A stretch of 64,000 nucleotides of DNA. It comes from Undaria pinnatifida (lineage: Eukaryota > Sar > Phaeophyceae > Laminariales > Alariaceae). The DNA lies in NCBI GenBank assembly GCA_012845835.1, contig JABAKD010000002.1, positions 12,751,120-12,815,119 of the forward strand. Reading direction: 5' to 3'. Positions 41,941 through 52,983 of the stretch are shown here, piece after piece. Below the pieces are notes generated by a model that saw only the letters and a list, made by a program, of their open reading frames with translations, did not search any database and was not told where the DNA came from. A program made the position numbers and the translations under genes. Position 1 is the stretch's first letter, and each line of letters opens with the position of its first letter.

Positions 41941-42084
41941 ACCCAATTCCCCTTCTCCAGTTTATTTAAGATCTTTCATTTTTTTTGTTTCTCCTCCGAT
42001 AGCTTGCAAGTGAGTGAACAATTCATTCCAATATCGGTTGAAGATGCTGTACTCGTGTCCTTTGGCGACGACGGTGGCACTGAA

Positions 42085-42375
42085 CGCTTATTATTGTTTG
42101 TTGTTGTTTCGTTCGCCTTCCACCGAATGTGCTGTGCGTAATTCGTTCCAATAGTCTAATTAGTTCTAATTTCAGGTCAATACTACCAGGTATGTTGGTA
42201 GTATTTCGCAGTACGGAACGCTTGTTACTGTTTGTTGTTGTTGTTTCGTTCGCCTTCCACCGAATGTGCTGTGCTTAATTCGTTCCAATGGCGGCCTAAT
42301 TAGTTCCAATTTCAGGTCAATACTACGAGGTATGTTGGTAGTTTTTCGCGGTACGAATGGGACAAGCGCTCCACA
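42085..42375 (+). repeat. Tandem repeat, about 135 bp, about 2 copies
   Basis: GAACGCTTRTTAYTGTTTGTTGTTG, TTTCGTTCGCCTTCCACCGAATGTGCTGTGC, AATTTCAGGTCAATACTAC and GGTATGTTGGTAGT occur twice. A weaker third GTTCGCCTTCCATG ... GTGCTGTGCATAATCCGTTC lies at 42478-42525. Confidence 0.88.
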
Positions 42376-42535
42376 CTGGCAGATGGCAGAAGATAGATGT
42401 GAAAATAATGATGGTCGTCGTGTTCTTCGTCAGCGGTACACCGTTGCTGTATACCTTTGTTTATTGTTTTTGTTTTGTTCGCCTTCCATGTCAAATGACA
42501 TATAATATGTATGTGCTGTGCATAATCCGTTCTAA

Positions 42536-43010
42536 TAATACAGCTCTAAGCAAGAAGACTTCAAGTAAGTGTAGTTTTATTTTTTCACCTCAGACGTTTG
42601 ATGACTTATTCTGCCGTCTCCCGACCAAGCTACCAGACAGACTGGGTGGAATGATGCGATTGATGGTTTGATTGATTAATTTACCAGGTAGGTACGCACC
42701 TGTTATTATGTACATGCGATTGATCGGTTGATTAATTTACCCGGTACTGTACATACTTGTTATTATGTACCAGGTACCAGGTACCTGTATGTATATGTCT
42801 CATGTAAAATGTGCACAAGTCTTTTTGTTTTTTGGCATGGGGTTGTATCCGGCGGTCGACTTTTTTTTTCTCGCATTTTCGGATACGGGGCGAGCAAGGA
42901 GGCCTTGGGTATATTGTGATCCACGTCTGGATCCCGATCAAGCTACGTGGCGGTGCTCTGAGCATTAAACTTCGCTGAGATGGCTATTTTTGTCAAGGAG
43001 CTGTGTTCCG
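42536..43010. other. Unassigned stretch with ACCAGGTAC motifs
   Basis: TACCAGGTAGGTACG (42685), TACCAGGTACCAGGTACC (42769) and related words occur. No gene is seen. Confidence 0.4.
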
Positions 43011-43014
43011 CCTG

Positions 43015-43530
43015 GCTGAGGCGATTGGGTGCATGGAAATGTTGCTCAATTTTGACCCTTTTTTATCTGACTCGAGCTTTTGTCCATTTTTTTGAAGTTT
43101 TTTCGACCTTCTACTGCAAAACAATATTTTGATTTTAGTGCGGAACGAAAAGTATGTGAATTTAGTGCGGGGATATTTATCTGAAGATACTGTGATTTTG
43201 TTGGCTTGTAGAATTAGTGTAGGGGGGGTCCCGAAGAGCACCCACGTGTTCGGACAAACTCTTTGTACTTCTCTTGTTTATTGGCAGTTTTTAAGTTGAA
43301 TTTAGAGTTGGAACGGCTATCTCGCTCAGTTTTGATTTTCTTTTATCCTGACTCGAGTTTTGAAGATTCCTTCTTTTACTCTTCTTCGATTTTTTGGAAA
43401 AAAAACTCAACTTCAGTGTGGACAAAAATCCCTTGAAAATGGTGTGGGGATGCAAATCTTGAAGCAATGCCGCAATTTTTTCTCTTGAAGCTAGGGTAGG
43501 GGCGATTTCCGAAGAACACGAAGAAGGCGA
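43015..43530 (+). repeat. Diverged direct duplication, about 280 bp
   Basis: The blocks GCTCAATTTTGACCCTTTTTTATCTGACTCGAGC / GCTCAGTTTTGATTTTCTTTTATCCTGACTCGAG, TTTTTTCGACC / CTTCTTCGATT and AGTGTAGGGGGGGTCCCGAAGAGCAC / AGGGTAGGGGCGATTTCCGAAGAACAC appear in the same order twice. Confidence 0.6.
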
Positions 43531-43869
43531 AGTAAGCAAGGAGAAAGCCGCCGGGAAGGTTCTCCGAGAAAAGGGTTCCGACAAGCGTGTACCGGGTGGG
43601 AGCGCCGATAGCGAAGTACGGCATTTTAATCAAGTGACCCCACGACCAATTAATTGCCGAGAAAACCGTAGCAATTTTGTGTACATGACATGAAATGTAT
43701 ATTATAGCTAGCTGCAGAACACGTGTATAATGTCAGTATAATATGTACCTGGTATACTATTTTGTTGTTGATGCCCACCCTGGCAACATCCATACATAGG
43801 AGTGTTATACATCCGCTCTCGGGGACACTTGTGGCAGGAGTCATATACATATATTCAAAGAATGTTACA

Positions 43870-43970
43870 TCTGTAGAAACGAGCGGCCGGTGTATCATGC
43901 AGCTTGCAAAGATGAGTATCGACCCTTAAAATTTTTTCTTTTTGTTAACTCACAGCTGCCTATGTATTTT
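43870..43970 (-). repeat. Repeat H fragment
   Basis: CCGGTGTATCATGCAGCTTGCAAAGATGAGTATCGACC, then AACTCACAGCTGCC, is the repeat H core reversed. Confidence 0.65.
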
Positions 43971-44014
43971 TTTTGTAAATGTAGTGCTCTGCTACGGGAA
44001 AACATCCGTGCTGC

Positions 44015-44135
44015 TACTACTACTAAAACTACTTGATACTACTCACTACTACTACTACTAATGCTACTGCTACTACTGCTACTACTACTGCTACTACTAC
44101 TACTACTGCTACCACTACTACTACTACCACCTACA
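44015..44135 (+). repeat. (CTA)n trinucleotide array
   Basis: CTACTACTACTAATGCTACTGCTACTACTG-type repeats with CTG and CCA variants. Confidence 0.9.
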
Positions 44136-44429
44136 GAAGTTAAACCCTTTGGGGAGCCATACGAAGTGAGAAATAAAACGGTGCTTTCTGATTAATGTTT
44201 TATCAATCGTCAGGGAAGAACGTGCCGAAATACGAGGATCACCGTGGGGCGCGCATGTGGCACAGTTCCTACACACTGCAAAACGGGCACACATTACCTC
44301 GCCAGCTCGCGGTGCTTCGTTTGGTGGTCGCTGCTGTAATTGCCACTTTTTTTTATCACTTTTTCCCTCCAAAGCTCCAACGTGCTACTTATTAGTCGCG
44401 AGCCAGGGACATTCCACGGTCCCCAGTGC

Positions 44430-45440
44430 GCAGGTCTAACACGTCGGCCAATCACCAATCAGTGGATGGGGGTGGGTTTCCACACCGTTCGGGGCGGTTG
44501 CGACCTGGGAGACCGTTTTCATCTCCGGGTTGTTGAAGTCGTAGATGTATGGAAGGCTTTATGATCCAGGGATGGTACCTTAACATCCCCGGGTGCGGCT
44601 GGGCGTCGATGTTGGCCGAGGGGAAACTCTCGCGGCGCGATGGCTATATGAGCCCCAGCAAATCAGCAATCAGTGGATGGGGGTGGGGTTTCCACACCAT
44701 GCGGGGCAGTATGGACCCAGGGGATCACCGTTTCTTCCCCGGGTTGTCGGAGTTGTAGATGCTTGGAACGATGTCTGATCCGGGGATGGGACCTTATTCT
44801 TCCCGGCTGCGACGGAACCTCGACGCTGGCCCGAGGGGAAACTTTACCCGCGCGCTGTATCTATGAGCCCCAGCCGATCACCGATCAGTAATGTAGGGGT
44901 GGGGTTTCCACACCGTGCGGAGCGGATTCGATCCGCGGGATCGCTGTTTTCGTCCCTGGGTTGTTGGAGCTGTAGATGTTTGGAAGGTTTCTTTGTTTGG
45001 GAGTGGGACCTTATCCTACCCAGGTGCCGCGGGACCTCGACGTTGGCCCTAGGGGCAACTCTCGAAGCGCGCAGGCTCTATGAGCCCCAGCCAATTAGCA
45101 ATCAGTGGATGGTGGGGTGAGGGTGAGGTTTCTGCACCGTTCAGCGCGGTATCGAGATAGGGGATCGCCGTTTTCGTACCCGGGTTGTCGAAGTTGTAAA
45201 TCTTTGGAAGGCGTTCTGATCCGGGGATGGGAATCTATCTTCCCCTTGCCCCGTTGGCTCCACGAGCCACAGCCTACTAGCGATCAGCCGATGGGGTCGA
45301 GGTTTCTACACCGTGCGGGGCGGTGTCGACCCGAGGGGTCACCGTTTTCGTCCCCGGTTTTGGTCGGAGTTGTAGAGATAAGGAGGGATTCCTGAGCTGG
45401 GGATGGGATCCTATTCTCTCCGCCTGCGGTGGAACCTCGA
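44430..45440 (+). repeat. Tandem array, about 217-bp unit, 4.7 copies
   Basis: Each unit has CCAATCAGCAATCAGTGGATGGGGGTGGGGTTTCC, ACACCGTGCGGGGCGG, GATCACCGTTTTCGTCCCCGGGTTGTCGGAGTTGTAGAT, GATCCGGGGATGGGACCTTA, GACCTCGACGTTGGCCCGAGGGGAAACT and TCTATGAGCCCCAG. Copies begin near 44440, 44657, 44873, 45090 and 45272. The later ones are shorter and more diverged. Confidence 0.92.
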
Positions 45441-45724
45441 TGGCTCTATGGCTGTAATATTCCTGTTCAGCATCATCTGTTAGAAGAGAGCCAGCGGCGT
45501 CTGGCAGGGTTTGATAAGCCAATCGGCGGCCAGAATTGTTATTCAGAATTGTACTTCAGCAGCGAGGCTGGCTTGATGGCTGTCACGACTAACACGGTAT
45601 TGTCGGGGAATGCTTAGGACGCCACAGCCACGGCTCGGCGCGACACGAGATCTGGTTGTGCCACCTACCCACCCTACCCGTACGGCAAGACGTGGCTGAA
45701 ACGCTTTGAGTGGCGATACCATTA

Positions 45725-45728
45725 TAGC

Positions 45729-45763
<35 letters not shown>

Positions 45764-45807
45764 GGCAGGCAGGCAGACAGACAGACAGGCAGACAGACAG
45801 ACAGACT

Positions 45808-45838
<31 letters not shown>

Positions 45839-45842
45839 TCAC
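45725..45842. repeat. (CAGA)n tetranucleotide array
   Basis: ACAGACAGACAGAC runs with GCAG interruptions. Ser/Val/Cys/Leu frames on the minus strand are artefacts. Confidence 0.95.
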
Positions 45843-46335
45843 AGGCAGACGTGTTATCTGTATTATATGACATGGATACAACAGGGATATGTATGATACC
45901 ATATGACAATTGTCCCCCTCAATCAGAGTATGACAACTTCCATGCGCAGAACGTGGCTAGACGTGTTATAGTCTTGTTGACCCTGGTATCAACAGGGGCG
46001 TCACCAACCTGTATCCTTCACGAGGGCATACACTCCCCGTAACACACGCGATCAAAGTAGCACACGCAGGTTGCAAAGACAGACGAGTTTTGATCAAGTT
46101 TCGACCCCATGAACATGCCGAAGCGCATTGTTCATGTTTTTATGTAGATTCCAGGTGCAATCGTATATTTTACCATTCCCGTACCGGCATGCCTTACCAG
46201 GGTACCAGGTACCGTTATGCCATACCAGTTCGACAATTTATATATTATTACCGGTGGTTAACATATAGTCTATGAGGGTAGCTTCAAAATGGACTGTTAC
46301 AGTACCATTACTGTAAAACAAAGAATCGTCTATAG
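45843..46335. other. Unassigned, with repeat H trace
   Basis: GTAACACACGCGATCAAAGTAGCACACGCAGGTTGCAAAGACAGACGAGTTTTGA near 46040 is a degraded repeat H core. CCAGGGTACCAGGTACC lies near 46198. Confidence 0.4.
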
Positions 46336-46337
46336 TT

Positions 46338-46733
46338 GTGGCAATATGCAGAGAGAGCAGAGCCTTGAAACATCCATTTTTGGACCCGGGGATGCTTAGT
46401 TATCATGCCCCCCGTATTCTCGGGATTTCGCGCAAAATTTCCAATAAGGAATTTTCTGAGGTGTACCAAGCTCTCGGAGGCCGAAAAATTGTGTTTTTTA
46501 CATTAATATTTTTCTATGGCACTTTTTATACCTTTCATTTTAAGCCATCTGAACAACTGTTCGTTGCGATGTTTATTTTACATCATCGCCGTTTGCCGGT
46601 GATTTTACATAATCTGGTCCGAGTGCTACTTGGTTATGCCGACACACACAAAGCAAGAAAAAGTTTGTTTTTTTTAGGCGTCAAACAAAAAATGGAGGCT
46701 GTGGGGATGCCGGAAGTACTTCCGGCCGTCTGA
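46338..46733 (+). CDS. Unrecognised 131-codon open frame
   Basis: This is the only sizeable frame here that is not a simple-repeat or MITE artefact. The middle is hydrophobic (KIVFFTLIFFYGTFYTF, residues about 49-65) and could be one membrane segment. The C-terminal half is basic. No family is recognised. The downstream GCCGGAAGTACTTCCGGC is a perfect palindrome that could belong to a transposon or a transcription end. It may well be a chance frame or a decayed exon. Confidence 0.15.
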   Translation: MAICRESRALKHPFLDPGMLSYHAPRILGISRKISNKEFSEVYQALGGRKIVFFTLIFFYGTFYTFHFKPSEQLFVAMFILHHRRLPVILHNLVRVLLGYADTHKARKSLFFLGVKQKMEAVGMPEVLPAV

Positions 46734-46964
46734 TTTTCTTTCAATAACTTATGATTAATCCAAACTGCTCTTAGATAACTTGCCGGACTGGTAGTCTATC
46801 TAAAACCATTGATACATGATGCCGGCATTGTATCAAATACTATCAAATAGCACCTGTTTTGTAGCGTTTTGTTCTTGTACCATTCCACTGCGCTTTAATA
46901 TGCACCACGGGCATAATCTTTGTCTATCAGGTAACACATTTACTTCGTATGAAGTATATTTATT

Positions 46965-47485
46965 TTACTTTTAATCATCACGTTTACTCTCCAGCCCAAC
47001 TCGCAAGAGGTTTGTTTTTACCCTCAGCGACCTTCTGGACAAGCCGTGGCGGTGGTCACAGGTGCCTTCCTTTCTCCTCGCCGGTAATTGCCGTCATTTT
47101 TATCGCGCATAGGGTTCAACGTTCTCACTTTTCAGCTGTTCATGCTCGTCGCTTTCCTCCCGTAAATTTTAATACGCAAGCAAAAGCCCCTACAAGCACT
47201 TGCATGCACTCGGTGATACTTGGCGGCATGTTTATGCTCGTACCTGGTACGCTTTGCACGTCTTCACCGATAGGTATATTTCTCTTTAAGAAATGACGCG
47301 CGCATGTGCCGAAAGTGGGAGAGCGCGAGTTTTGCAAGATTCGATGCGAATCGGCCAGCAGTGGGAACGCCGAACCCTACGCGCGACGAAAACGAGGGCA
47401 CATACCGGGCGGGGGAAAAGGGACAATGACCCTTGCGGCCGGCCGTGCCTTGTCCGCAAGTTCGCTGAGCTCTGGAACGCAAAAG
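46965..47485. mobile_element. Foldback element copy 2
   Basis: The left arm has CCAACTCGCAAGAGG, CAGCGACCTTCTGGACAAGCCGTGG, CATTTTTATCGCGCATAGGGTTCAACGTTCTCAC. The right arm has CAGTGGGAACGCCGAACCCTACGCGCGACGAAAA and GCCGTGCCTTGTCCGCAAGTTCGCTGAG. The loop lacks the tRNA-like unit found in copy 1 and instead has GCATGCACTCGGTGATACTTGG-type inner sequence. Confidence 0.82.
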
Positions 47486-47529
47486 GGACGATCAAACGAG
47501 GCACCAAGGATGCGGTAGAGTAGTCACTA

Positions 47530-47825
47530 TGGGGACCGTTTTTGTGCAGTGGCTGGGGTCACTGGCGCGTGTAACCCCCCCCTGCTATTCTAGGCAGGGG
47601 TCTTGAGCTTTCGTGCTTTTTTAATTTTTGCGACATGAACCCGCAATGGAATGGTTACCTAAGCTGCGCCGGACGATTCGCCTAGCGTATTTTGGTTAGT
47701 GAGGTGTACAGCTAGTCACTCGTGCGAGTGATGAAAGCTCGGTACCTGGTAGTGAAGACGGGGGTATGTAATAACATCATCATAACATCATCATAACACC
47801 GTCGTAACACCGTCGTAACATCCCC
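47530..47825 (+). repeat. Repeat F copy 2 and a short AACATCATC tandem
   Basis: GGGTCACTGGCGCGTGTAACCC near 47558 and GTGAGGTGTACAGCTAGTCACTCGTGCGAGTGATG, CTCGGTACCTGGTAGTGAAGACGGGGGTA match 25635-25700. A tail of (ATAACATCATC)n and (GTAACACCGTC)n units (47770-47823) follows. Confidence 0.6.
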
Positions 47826-48235
47826 CCCACTAGTACCGTAGTCTTCGGCAAAATAACGAAACAATGTTGCTCACTCTTGGCTTCGAATCCTACGGCGGCG
47901 GTGGTCAACACTCATAATAAGTGCGCTGATGTGTAGGACTGGCTGTAAATCAGAGCGAAGTTCGACTGAATTAAACCAGGTTTCTGGCCCGCCGGTCATT
48001 CGATTGGTAGAACAGATCGCCTTGCATTGTTGTTCGGGGAAATTCAAACGAGCGAAGCGAGCCGAGCGGGCGAAGCGAACTTTAATCACCCCCGCCCCCC
48101 ACTGGCTGGCAATGCCTGCCTGGTCGGTGAAAACCCGACGTACTCTGTCCCGGCATGGCAGAGGTGCGAGCGTGTATGACGGCACGGACTACGGTCATGC
48201 ATGATACGACGATTGCATTTCTTCCAGGCGCGGGT
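47826..48235. other. Unassigned stretch
   Basis: Contains GAGCGAAGCGAGCCGAGCGGGCGAAGCGA (short GCGAAGCGA words). No gene motif in the frames. Confidence 0.35.
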
Positions 48236-48239
48236 GCGA

Positions 48240-48835
48240 GCCTATTTCCTTTTGAAAAATCTTGAAGCCAAGGATAATACGCTGGGGGAGGGGGGGCTTT
48301 CTTCCTCCTTTTGAAGTACTTCTAGCCAGAAAGAACACTCTGGGGGGGAGGGGGGTTCCAGTTTCCTATAATGTGTTGATACCCGATTGCGTCGGTGCAA
48401 CCCCGGTGTTCCAAATATCTTTCCTTTTGGCACTGAAGTCAAGGAGATCATGTTAGGGGATGCAGGGGGGGTGCATGCCCGATTAATTTTGAAGCTGGGT
48501 AGCCAAGGACAATACTGTGTAAGCAACGAGAGTATGCTTGAAGGGGAGGGAGGCGGGTGCGGGAGGTGCGGAGCCAGTCTTCTCTTGAAATTTCTCGAAA
48601 CCACAAAGAATATGCTAGGGCGGGGCGGGACGGGGCGGGGCGGGTGTGGTGCTCGGCGGATCTACTTCGCGTGCAAGAACCGGGCACACGGTGGAACAAA
48701 CACGCAGTCAGGTCTTCGGCTTCTTCCGTTACACGAAGGGTTCCCAATGTATTTATACCCGGCTGCGTCGCTACAGCCTCGGTCTTCCGAGCCTTTTTCG
48801 TTCGAAACCATAGCCACGAAGAAAATGTGTTAGGG
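48240..48835 (+). repeat. Degenerate tandem array, about 90-130 bp units
   Basis: Units share TTTTGAA..(C)TTGAAGCCAAGGA(T/C)AATAC(G)CT, then a GGGGGAGGGGG run, then ATACCCG(A/G)(T/C)TGCGTCG. They start near 48247, 48310, 48425, 48490, 48582 and 48790. Unit length varies and repeats are diverged. Confidence 0.6.
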
Positions 48836-48841
48836 GGGCAC

Positions 48842-48933
48842 AGTAGTAGCGGTAGTGGTAGTAGTAGTTAATGGTATTATTATTAGTAGTGGTATTAGTG
48901 GTAGTAGTAATAGTAGTAGTAGTAGAAGTAGTA

Positions 48934-48988
<55 letters not shown>

Positions 48989-49016
48989 CAGCAGCAGTAG
49001 TAGTAGTATTCGTAGT
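48842..49016 (+). repeat. (GTA)n trinucleotide array
   Basis: AGTAGTAGT repeats with GTG, GAA and CAG variants. The perfect core is at 48940-48990. Confidence 0.95.
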
Positions 49017-49170
49017 ACGCGCGGCCAGGCAGAGGCAGACCTCAACTGGCAAATCTGCTCTATGTATAGTCTGACCGTCTTTCTTTGTGAAAGTGCTGCT
49101 GTCGATCCTGGTACTATACAGTATTAACGGCACTATGTATGGAGCGTCACCGACCTATAGCCTGCATGAG

Positions 49171-49275
49171 GGACCCGTGCTAGAGTAGAGGTGGCGCTTT
49201 TTAGCTGAAACGTTTTTTTTTTTCTTTCTGAGTGTGACGGGGCTCCTTAGCCCAAAACCGTCCGAACGAATACCA
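49171..49275 (+). mobile_element. MITE-A half copy
   Basis: ACCCGTGCTAGAGTAGAGGTGGCG, GACGGGGCTCCTTAGCCCAAAACCGTCCG matches the first 100 bp of MITE-A. The other half is missing. Confidence 0.7.
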
Positions 49276-49499
49276 TTCTTGTTCACCAAGGCTTGGGTAG
49301 GGAGGATGTTATGATGACGTTATGGTTTACCCCCTTTTGCACGCCCGGGCTTGAGCCAACTAGCACGGGTGACTCTGTACGCCACCGAAAAAAAAATTGA
49401 GGCGAATTGTTTGGCGCAGAGCAGCTAGCTAACCTGCCCACGCACTGCGGATCTACATCGCAAGACGCAAGCAGCACGAATAGCCTAACACCGCAAGGA

Positions 49500-49535
49500 G
49501 CAGGCGGGTCACTCGCGCGAGTGACCCGGAGCCCC
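49500..49535. repeat. Palindrome GGGTCACTCGCGCGAGTGACCC
   Basis: A perfect 22-bp palindrome at about 49506-49527. Related imperfect palindromes lie at 25198, 47558 and 47716, all within repeat F-like surroundings. Confidence 0.8.
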
Positions 49536-49614
49536 TGCTCAAACCAGGCCCCAGAAGTGACCCACCGCCCTGCCTAAGCGTTGGTCTGATGTAGCTATTG
49601 AGTGCTCGTTCTGC

Positions 49615-50110
49615 ATACCTATTAGGCCATGGGTTTGTTCATCGGGTTGCACAGGCAGATTTTTTCTAAACCAGTTCTTGGGTGAGCTATGGAGCTCCTC
49701 AAGTGATTATGAGCCTCAGAAAAAGGGGGGGGGGCGGGGGGCAAGAGCTAGTGCGCCTACACCGTAGAGCATGTGTCCACGTTGCACACGCGCCGCAGAG
49801 CCGTCCCACGTGAAGAGTCGCACTTTCTGAGCCAAAGCATTTCTGACCGGTTTTGAGCTCCTCCGAAGCGAGGAACTGCACCGGCCAGTCTCATAATTGT
49901 ACGAGTGTGTATTTGTCTTAGGACTAGCGCATGGAAGTGTTGGTCGGATTGCGCAAGCGAATGCCTTCCAAGTCGTGATGCGCAAGCGAATGCCTTCGAA
50001 GTCACGACGAGTGCCTTCGAAGTCATGCGTCGGGTGAGATGTTGAGCTCCTCATGATAGGGGCTCAGAAATTTCTTAGAATATGGTTCACCCCTACCGTG
50101 GTATGATTCT
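49615..50110 (-). repeat. Repeat G copies 7-8
   Basis: GTTCATCGGGTTGCACAGGC, TTCTTGGGTGAGCTATGGAGCTCCTCAAG (about 49634-49705), then CATGGAAGTGTTGGTCGG, GCGCAAGCGAATGCCTTC(C/G)AAGTC (doubled) and GTGAGATGTTGAGCTCCTCATG (about 49930-50110) are repeat G in reverse orientation. Confidence 0.6.
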
Positions 50111-50517
50111 TGTGCGGAGAATTACGTGGCGGTTCAGGCACGTCCCCTCGTCCCGGGCTGCGTCGTGTGATCGATGCTGCTGTAAACGTCACTTGTTTCC
50201 CTCGAGGCGCCTTTACCTGTCTCATCCCACAAATCATGCACAGCTTGCAAACTTGAGTTTCAATCATTCAATCGGTCGTACTCAGAGATAACATTTTTCA
50301 ATTTTTGTAACATCATACCAGGTACCAGATGAGGTTCCAAACGTACTTCGCTTTACAGAGTTTTTTTTTCTGTTTTACAGGCTGCATAATTTTGTGTTCT
50401 TTGTGCGTGCGCTTCTTACAGATATATTTCGCTCTACAGTGGGGGGTTCGGATGTGTTTTAAGCTTTCTTTGGCGTGCGTGTGCGTGTGTGCTTTTTTAC
50501 GAATACCGAGATGGTGT

Positions 50518-50606
50518 CGACCCAACCCCAACCCCGACCCCAACCCTAACCCCAACCCCAACCCCAACCCCAACCCTATCCCTAACCCTAACCCTAACCA
50601 TAATCT
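50518..50606 (+). repeat. Interstitial CCCCAA/CCCTAA tract
   Basis: AACCCCAACCCCGACCCCAACC grading into CCTAACCCTAACCCTAACC. This is the cleanest telomere-like run in the window, about 88 bp. Confidence 0.85.
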
Positions 50607-50669
50607 AGGCTAAGGCTTCGACCCGGGCGCGGCTTCGCTGCGCAATTTTGAAACTTCTGAAGAAAAATG

Positions 50670-51120
50670 TGCGCATCACCTCAAGAATCGAAATATATTT
50701 GGTGATTTATCTCGTTGGTTTCGTGGGTTGAGAACGCCGCAAAACAAGTTACTGTTTTTTTTCCGAAATGGTCTCCCTCTGAAGTCCCAAAGGGATTTGC
50801 ACGCGGGGGGGATCCCGTTAGATCCGCGATCTAAGACGGGCAGGATACTTTGAAACCGATGTCTGAGGAATAAAGAACATCGCAATATCCATCCTTATCG
50901 CACAATCACGGCGGAAACGCCATTCATTTTAGAATACCGGGATTGGGGTGGTAGGGTCTCGCGTGCAGTGACATGGAGGCGTTCCGAATCCCTGTAGAAC
51001 TGCGTGCGACGCCATCGGCAGCAAACTGCTTGAAATTGGTGTCGGAGGCATTCTGCATTTTACTATTATTAGCAGAACGGAGATCTAACACGGTTACACT
51101 AGCTGTCTTCGGGCTCTGAA
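50670..51120. repeat. Repeat J copy
   Basis: GATCCGCGATCTAAGACGGGCAGGAT, ATATCCATCCTTATCG, GGGTCTCGCGTGCAGTGACATGGAGGCG and GAGATCTAACACGG correspond to words at 57905-58090. Non-coding. Confidence 0.55.
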
Positions 51121-51244
51121 CTCTAAGGCGTGTGTGTGTGTTGTCTTCACGTTTCATCGGTTCCTTCTATCCTGCGATATCACTGGAAACCCCCAGTGTC
51201 CATCCTGGTCCTTCTTCCCAAAGAGGTACAAATTCCGTCGTCTC

Positions 51245-51415
51245 TAGGGCTGCGAGTCGGGACGGCTTGAGTCGCCGACTAGCTATTGGTCGGACTAACA
51301 GTCAGTCGTGAAACAGAGGTGTCGACTCTCCGAGTTATTGGTGTAAGTACAAGAAGGCGTTTTTTTAACGCGGGATACAGCTTTTCAACGTCAATTGCTG
51401 CGGGCTGCGAATACC
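51245..51415 (+). mobile_element. MITE-B left half
   Basis: TAGGGCTGCGAGTCGGGACGG, TAGCTATTGGTCGGACTAACAGTCAGTCGTG, GAGGTGTCGACTCTCCGAGTTATTGG is the left half of MITE-B. The right half is absent. Confidence 0.75.
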
Positions 51416-51925
51416 CTCACATGTAGGCGTGAGTCCTTTATGCCACCTCTTTCATGCCCGTGTTTTTTCATTGTGCTACTGAAACTGTGAATTATACCGC
51501 AATTTTGCCCAATTGTGCTCTTATTCTACCACCAGAAAGGCGTTATGTTCCCCGTTATATTTCCCACCATGCCGCAATAGCTCAAAATATACCCATCAGA
51601 TATCAATCATGGGGTATCGATCTACCATAAAAGATAATGTTTACGGTATAATCTGGTGTGGCGTAAGCCGTCACTGACAACAAGGCAAAGCGTGCGCTTT
51701 GTCACGTTTTATAGACGCGGATTAAACAAGTTTAGTAATGTTTTCGGAGGCATTTTCAACGGGGGACACCGCCGGTAACGGTTTTTATACCACTAGTCTA
51801 CTGCATTATGCTCCTAAAAGGAGGATTATGTCAGCTCAGCCCTGATTACGCTGGCTTTATGGTCGTATGGTAATTCGCACAAGAAAGATGAATTCTGCTA
51901 GAAATGATGTTGGCACAAAGAATTC
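51416..51925. other. Unassigned stretch
   Basis: No gene or repeat recognised. Confidence 0.35.
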
Positions 51926-51929
51926 AAGC

Positions 51930-52035
51930 CTGTTCGCATATTCCAGAGTGATTGGAGCCTGTCCTGTGCCCAGGGACTTGACTACGCGAGTTAATGTGAG
52001 AACAACAGAAGAATGTGAGAACAGCAACAACGCCC
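51930..52035 (+). repeat. Module C end fragment
   Basis: ATTCCAGAGTGATTGGAGCCTGTCCTGTG, GACTTGACTACGCGAGTTAATGTGAGAACAACAG matches the (CAA)n-proximal end of module C. Confidence 0.75.
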
Positions 52036-52085
52036 TGTGAGACTTCAACGCGGGGCGGGAGATCCCCAGGCACACACATGCACAC

Positions 52086-52439
52086 ATGGCGGAACATTAT
52101 GTAGAGCTGGCGTTCTTCCGAAGAAATCGTCCGAGTCTGCGTCGTATTGCAGCTGTGGGTCGATCCATCGAGCAGCTCTTCCTCGTTCGTTCACTGTTAT
52201 ACGAATGTTGTACGAAGCATCATGTCTCTTTGTTTTGCAAAAACGCTTGTCTTTTTGGTACGATGTTGTACGCTATGACAGATGATAGTTCACGAGTTGC
52301 AGTCGTCATCGACGCGCGCGCGCGTTTCGCGCAAGGTTGGGGGAGACAGCAACAAACAAACAACCCCACTGAGGGATTCAAGACCTTTAATTATGGGGAC
52401 AATTCAGTTCGCTTTTCGGCTCGTATCCCCGTGAGGTAA
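52086..52439 (+). CDS. Unrecognised 117-codon open frame
   Basis: ATG at 52086, stop at 52437-52439. Composition is protein-like, with two cysteine-containing hydrophobic stretches near residues 33-62, but no family or motif is recognised. It follows a module C fragment. It may be chance or a decayed exon. Confidence 0.15.
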   Translation: MAEHYVELAFFRRNRPSLRRIAAVGRSIEQLFLVRSLLYECCTKHHVSLFCKNACLFGTMLYAMTDDSSRVAVVIDARARFAQGWGRQQQTNNPTEGFKTFNYGDNSVRFSARIPVR

Positions 52440-52732
52440 TATTGCGACTGAAACAATTGATGTCACGATCCTCTAGCCCGAGGCAAAACGTTATCTTGCA
52501 TGTCTTGTACTTGTCGTTTTTGTGCTTTTCTTGTATAAACAGATGCCGTTTCCTTCGTCTTTAAAATTACGGGGATCTAGGTCATATTTAGTGCGCTTTT
52601 CTTGTGTAAAACGTAGCCCAATATTTTTTTTTTGCCGCCGTTCTCCGGCAGGCCGTCCGGGGCGCCTCCAGCGCCCCCCCCGCTGCCGGGGGGGAGGGGG
52701 GGTTGCTCGCTTTAGCGAGTACCTGACTTCTT
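52440..52732. other. Unassigned stretch
   Basis: CGCTGCCGGGGGGGAGGGGGGG and a C run near 52670 are simple sequence. No gene. Confidence 0.3.
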
Positions 52733-52983
52733 CTACGATAGCCTCCCCCCCAAAACCAGCGATTTTGTTTAACGAACGACCATTTTCATGGCTGCTCGAC
52801 ACAAGGAAGGATACAATCGAAAAAAAAGTATCCACATATTCCCTTGTGTGCGAAGGTGTATCGGTCGATGACGTCGGGGAGGGTGTCGAGGGACACCGTA
52901 TTTCAAGAGATACGACCGGTATCATAGGGGCTGGTTTTAAAACCGACGATTTCGTTGAGCAAAAGTTGGGGGGGCTGCCGTAG
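52733..52983 (+). mobile_element. MITE-D copy 4
   Basis: The 251-bp element has ends CTACGATAGCCTCCCCCCCAAAA and TTGGGGGGGCTGCCGTAG. It is very close to 31937-32187 throughout (GGCTGCTCGACACAAGGAAGG, GTCGAGGGACACCGTATTTCAAG, GGTTTTAAAACCGACGATTTCG). Confidence 0.92.
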
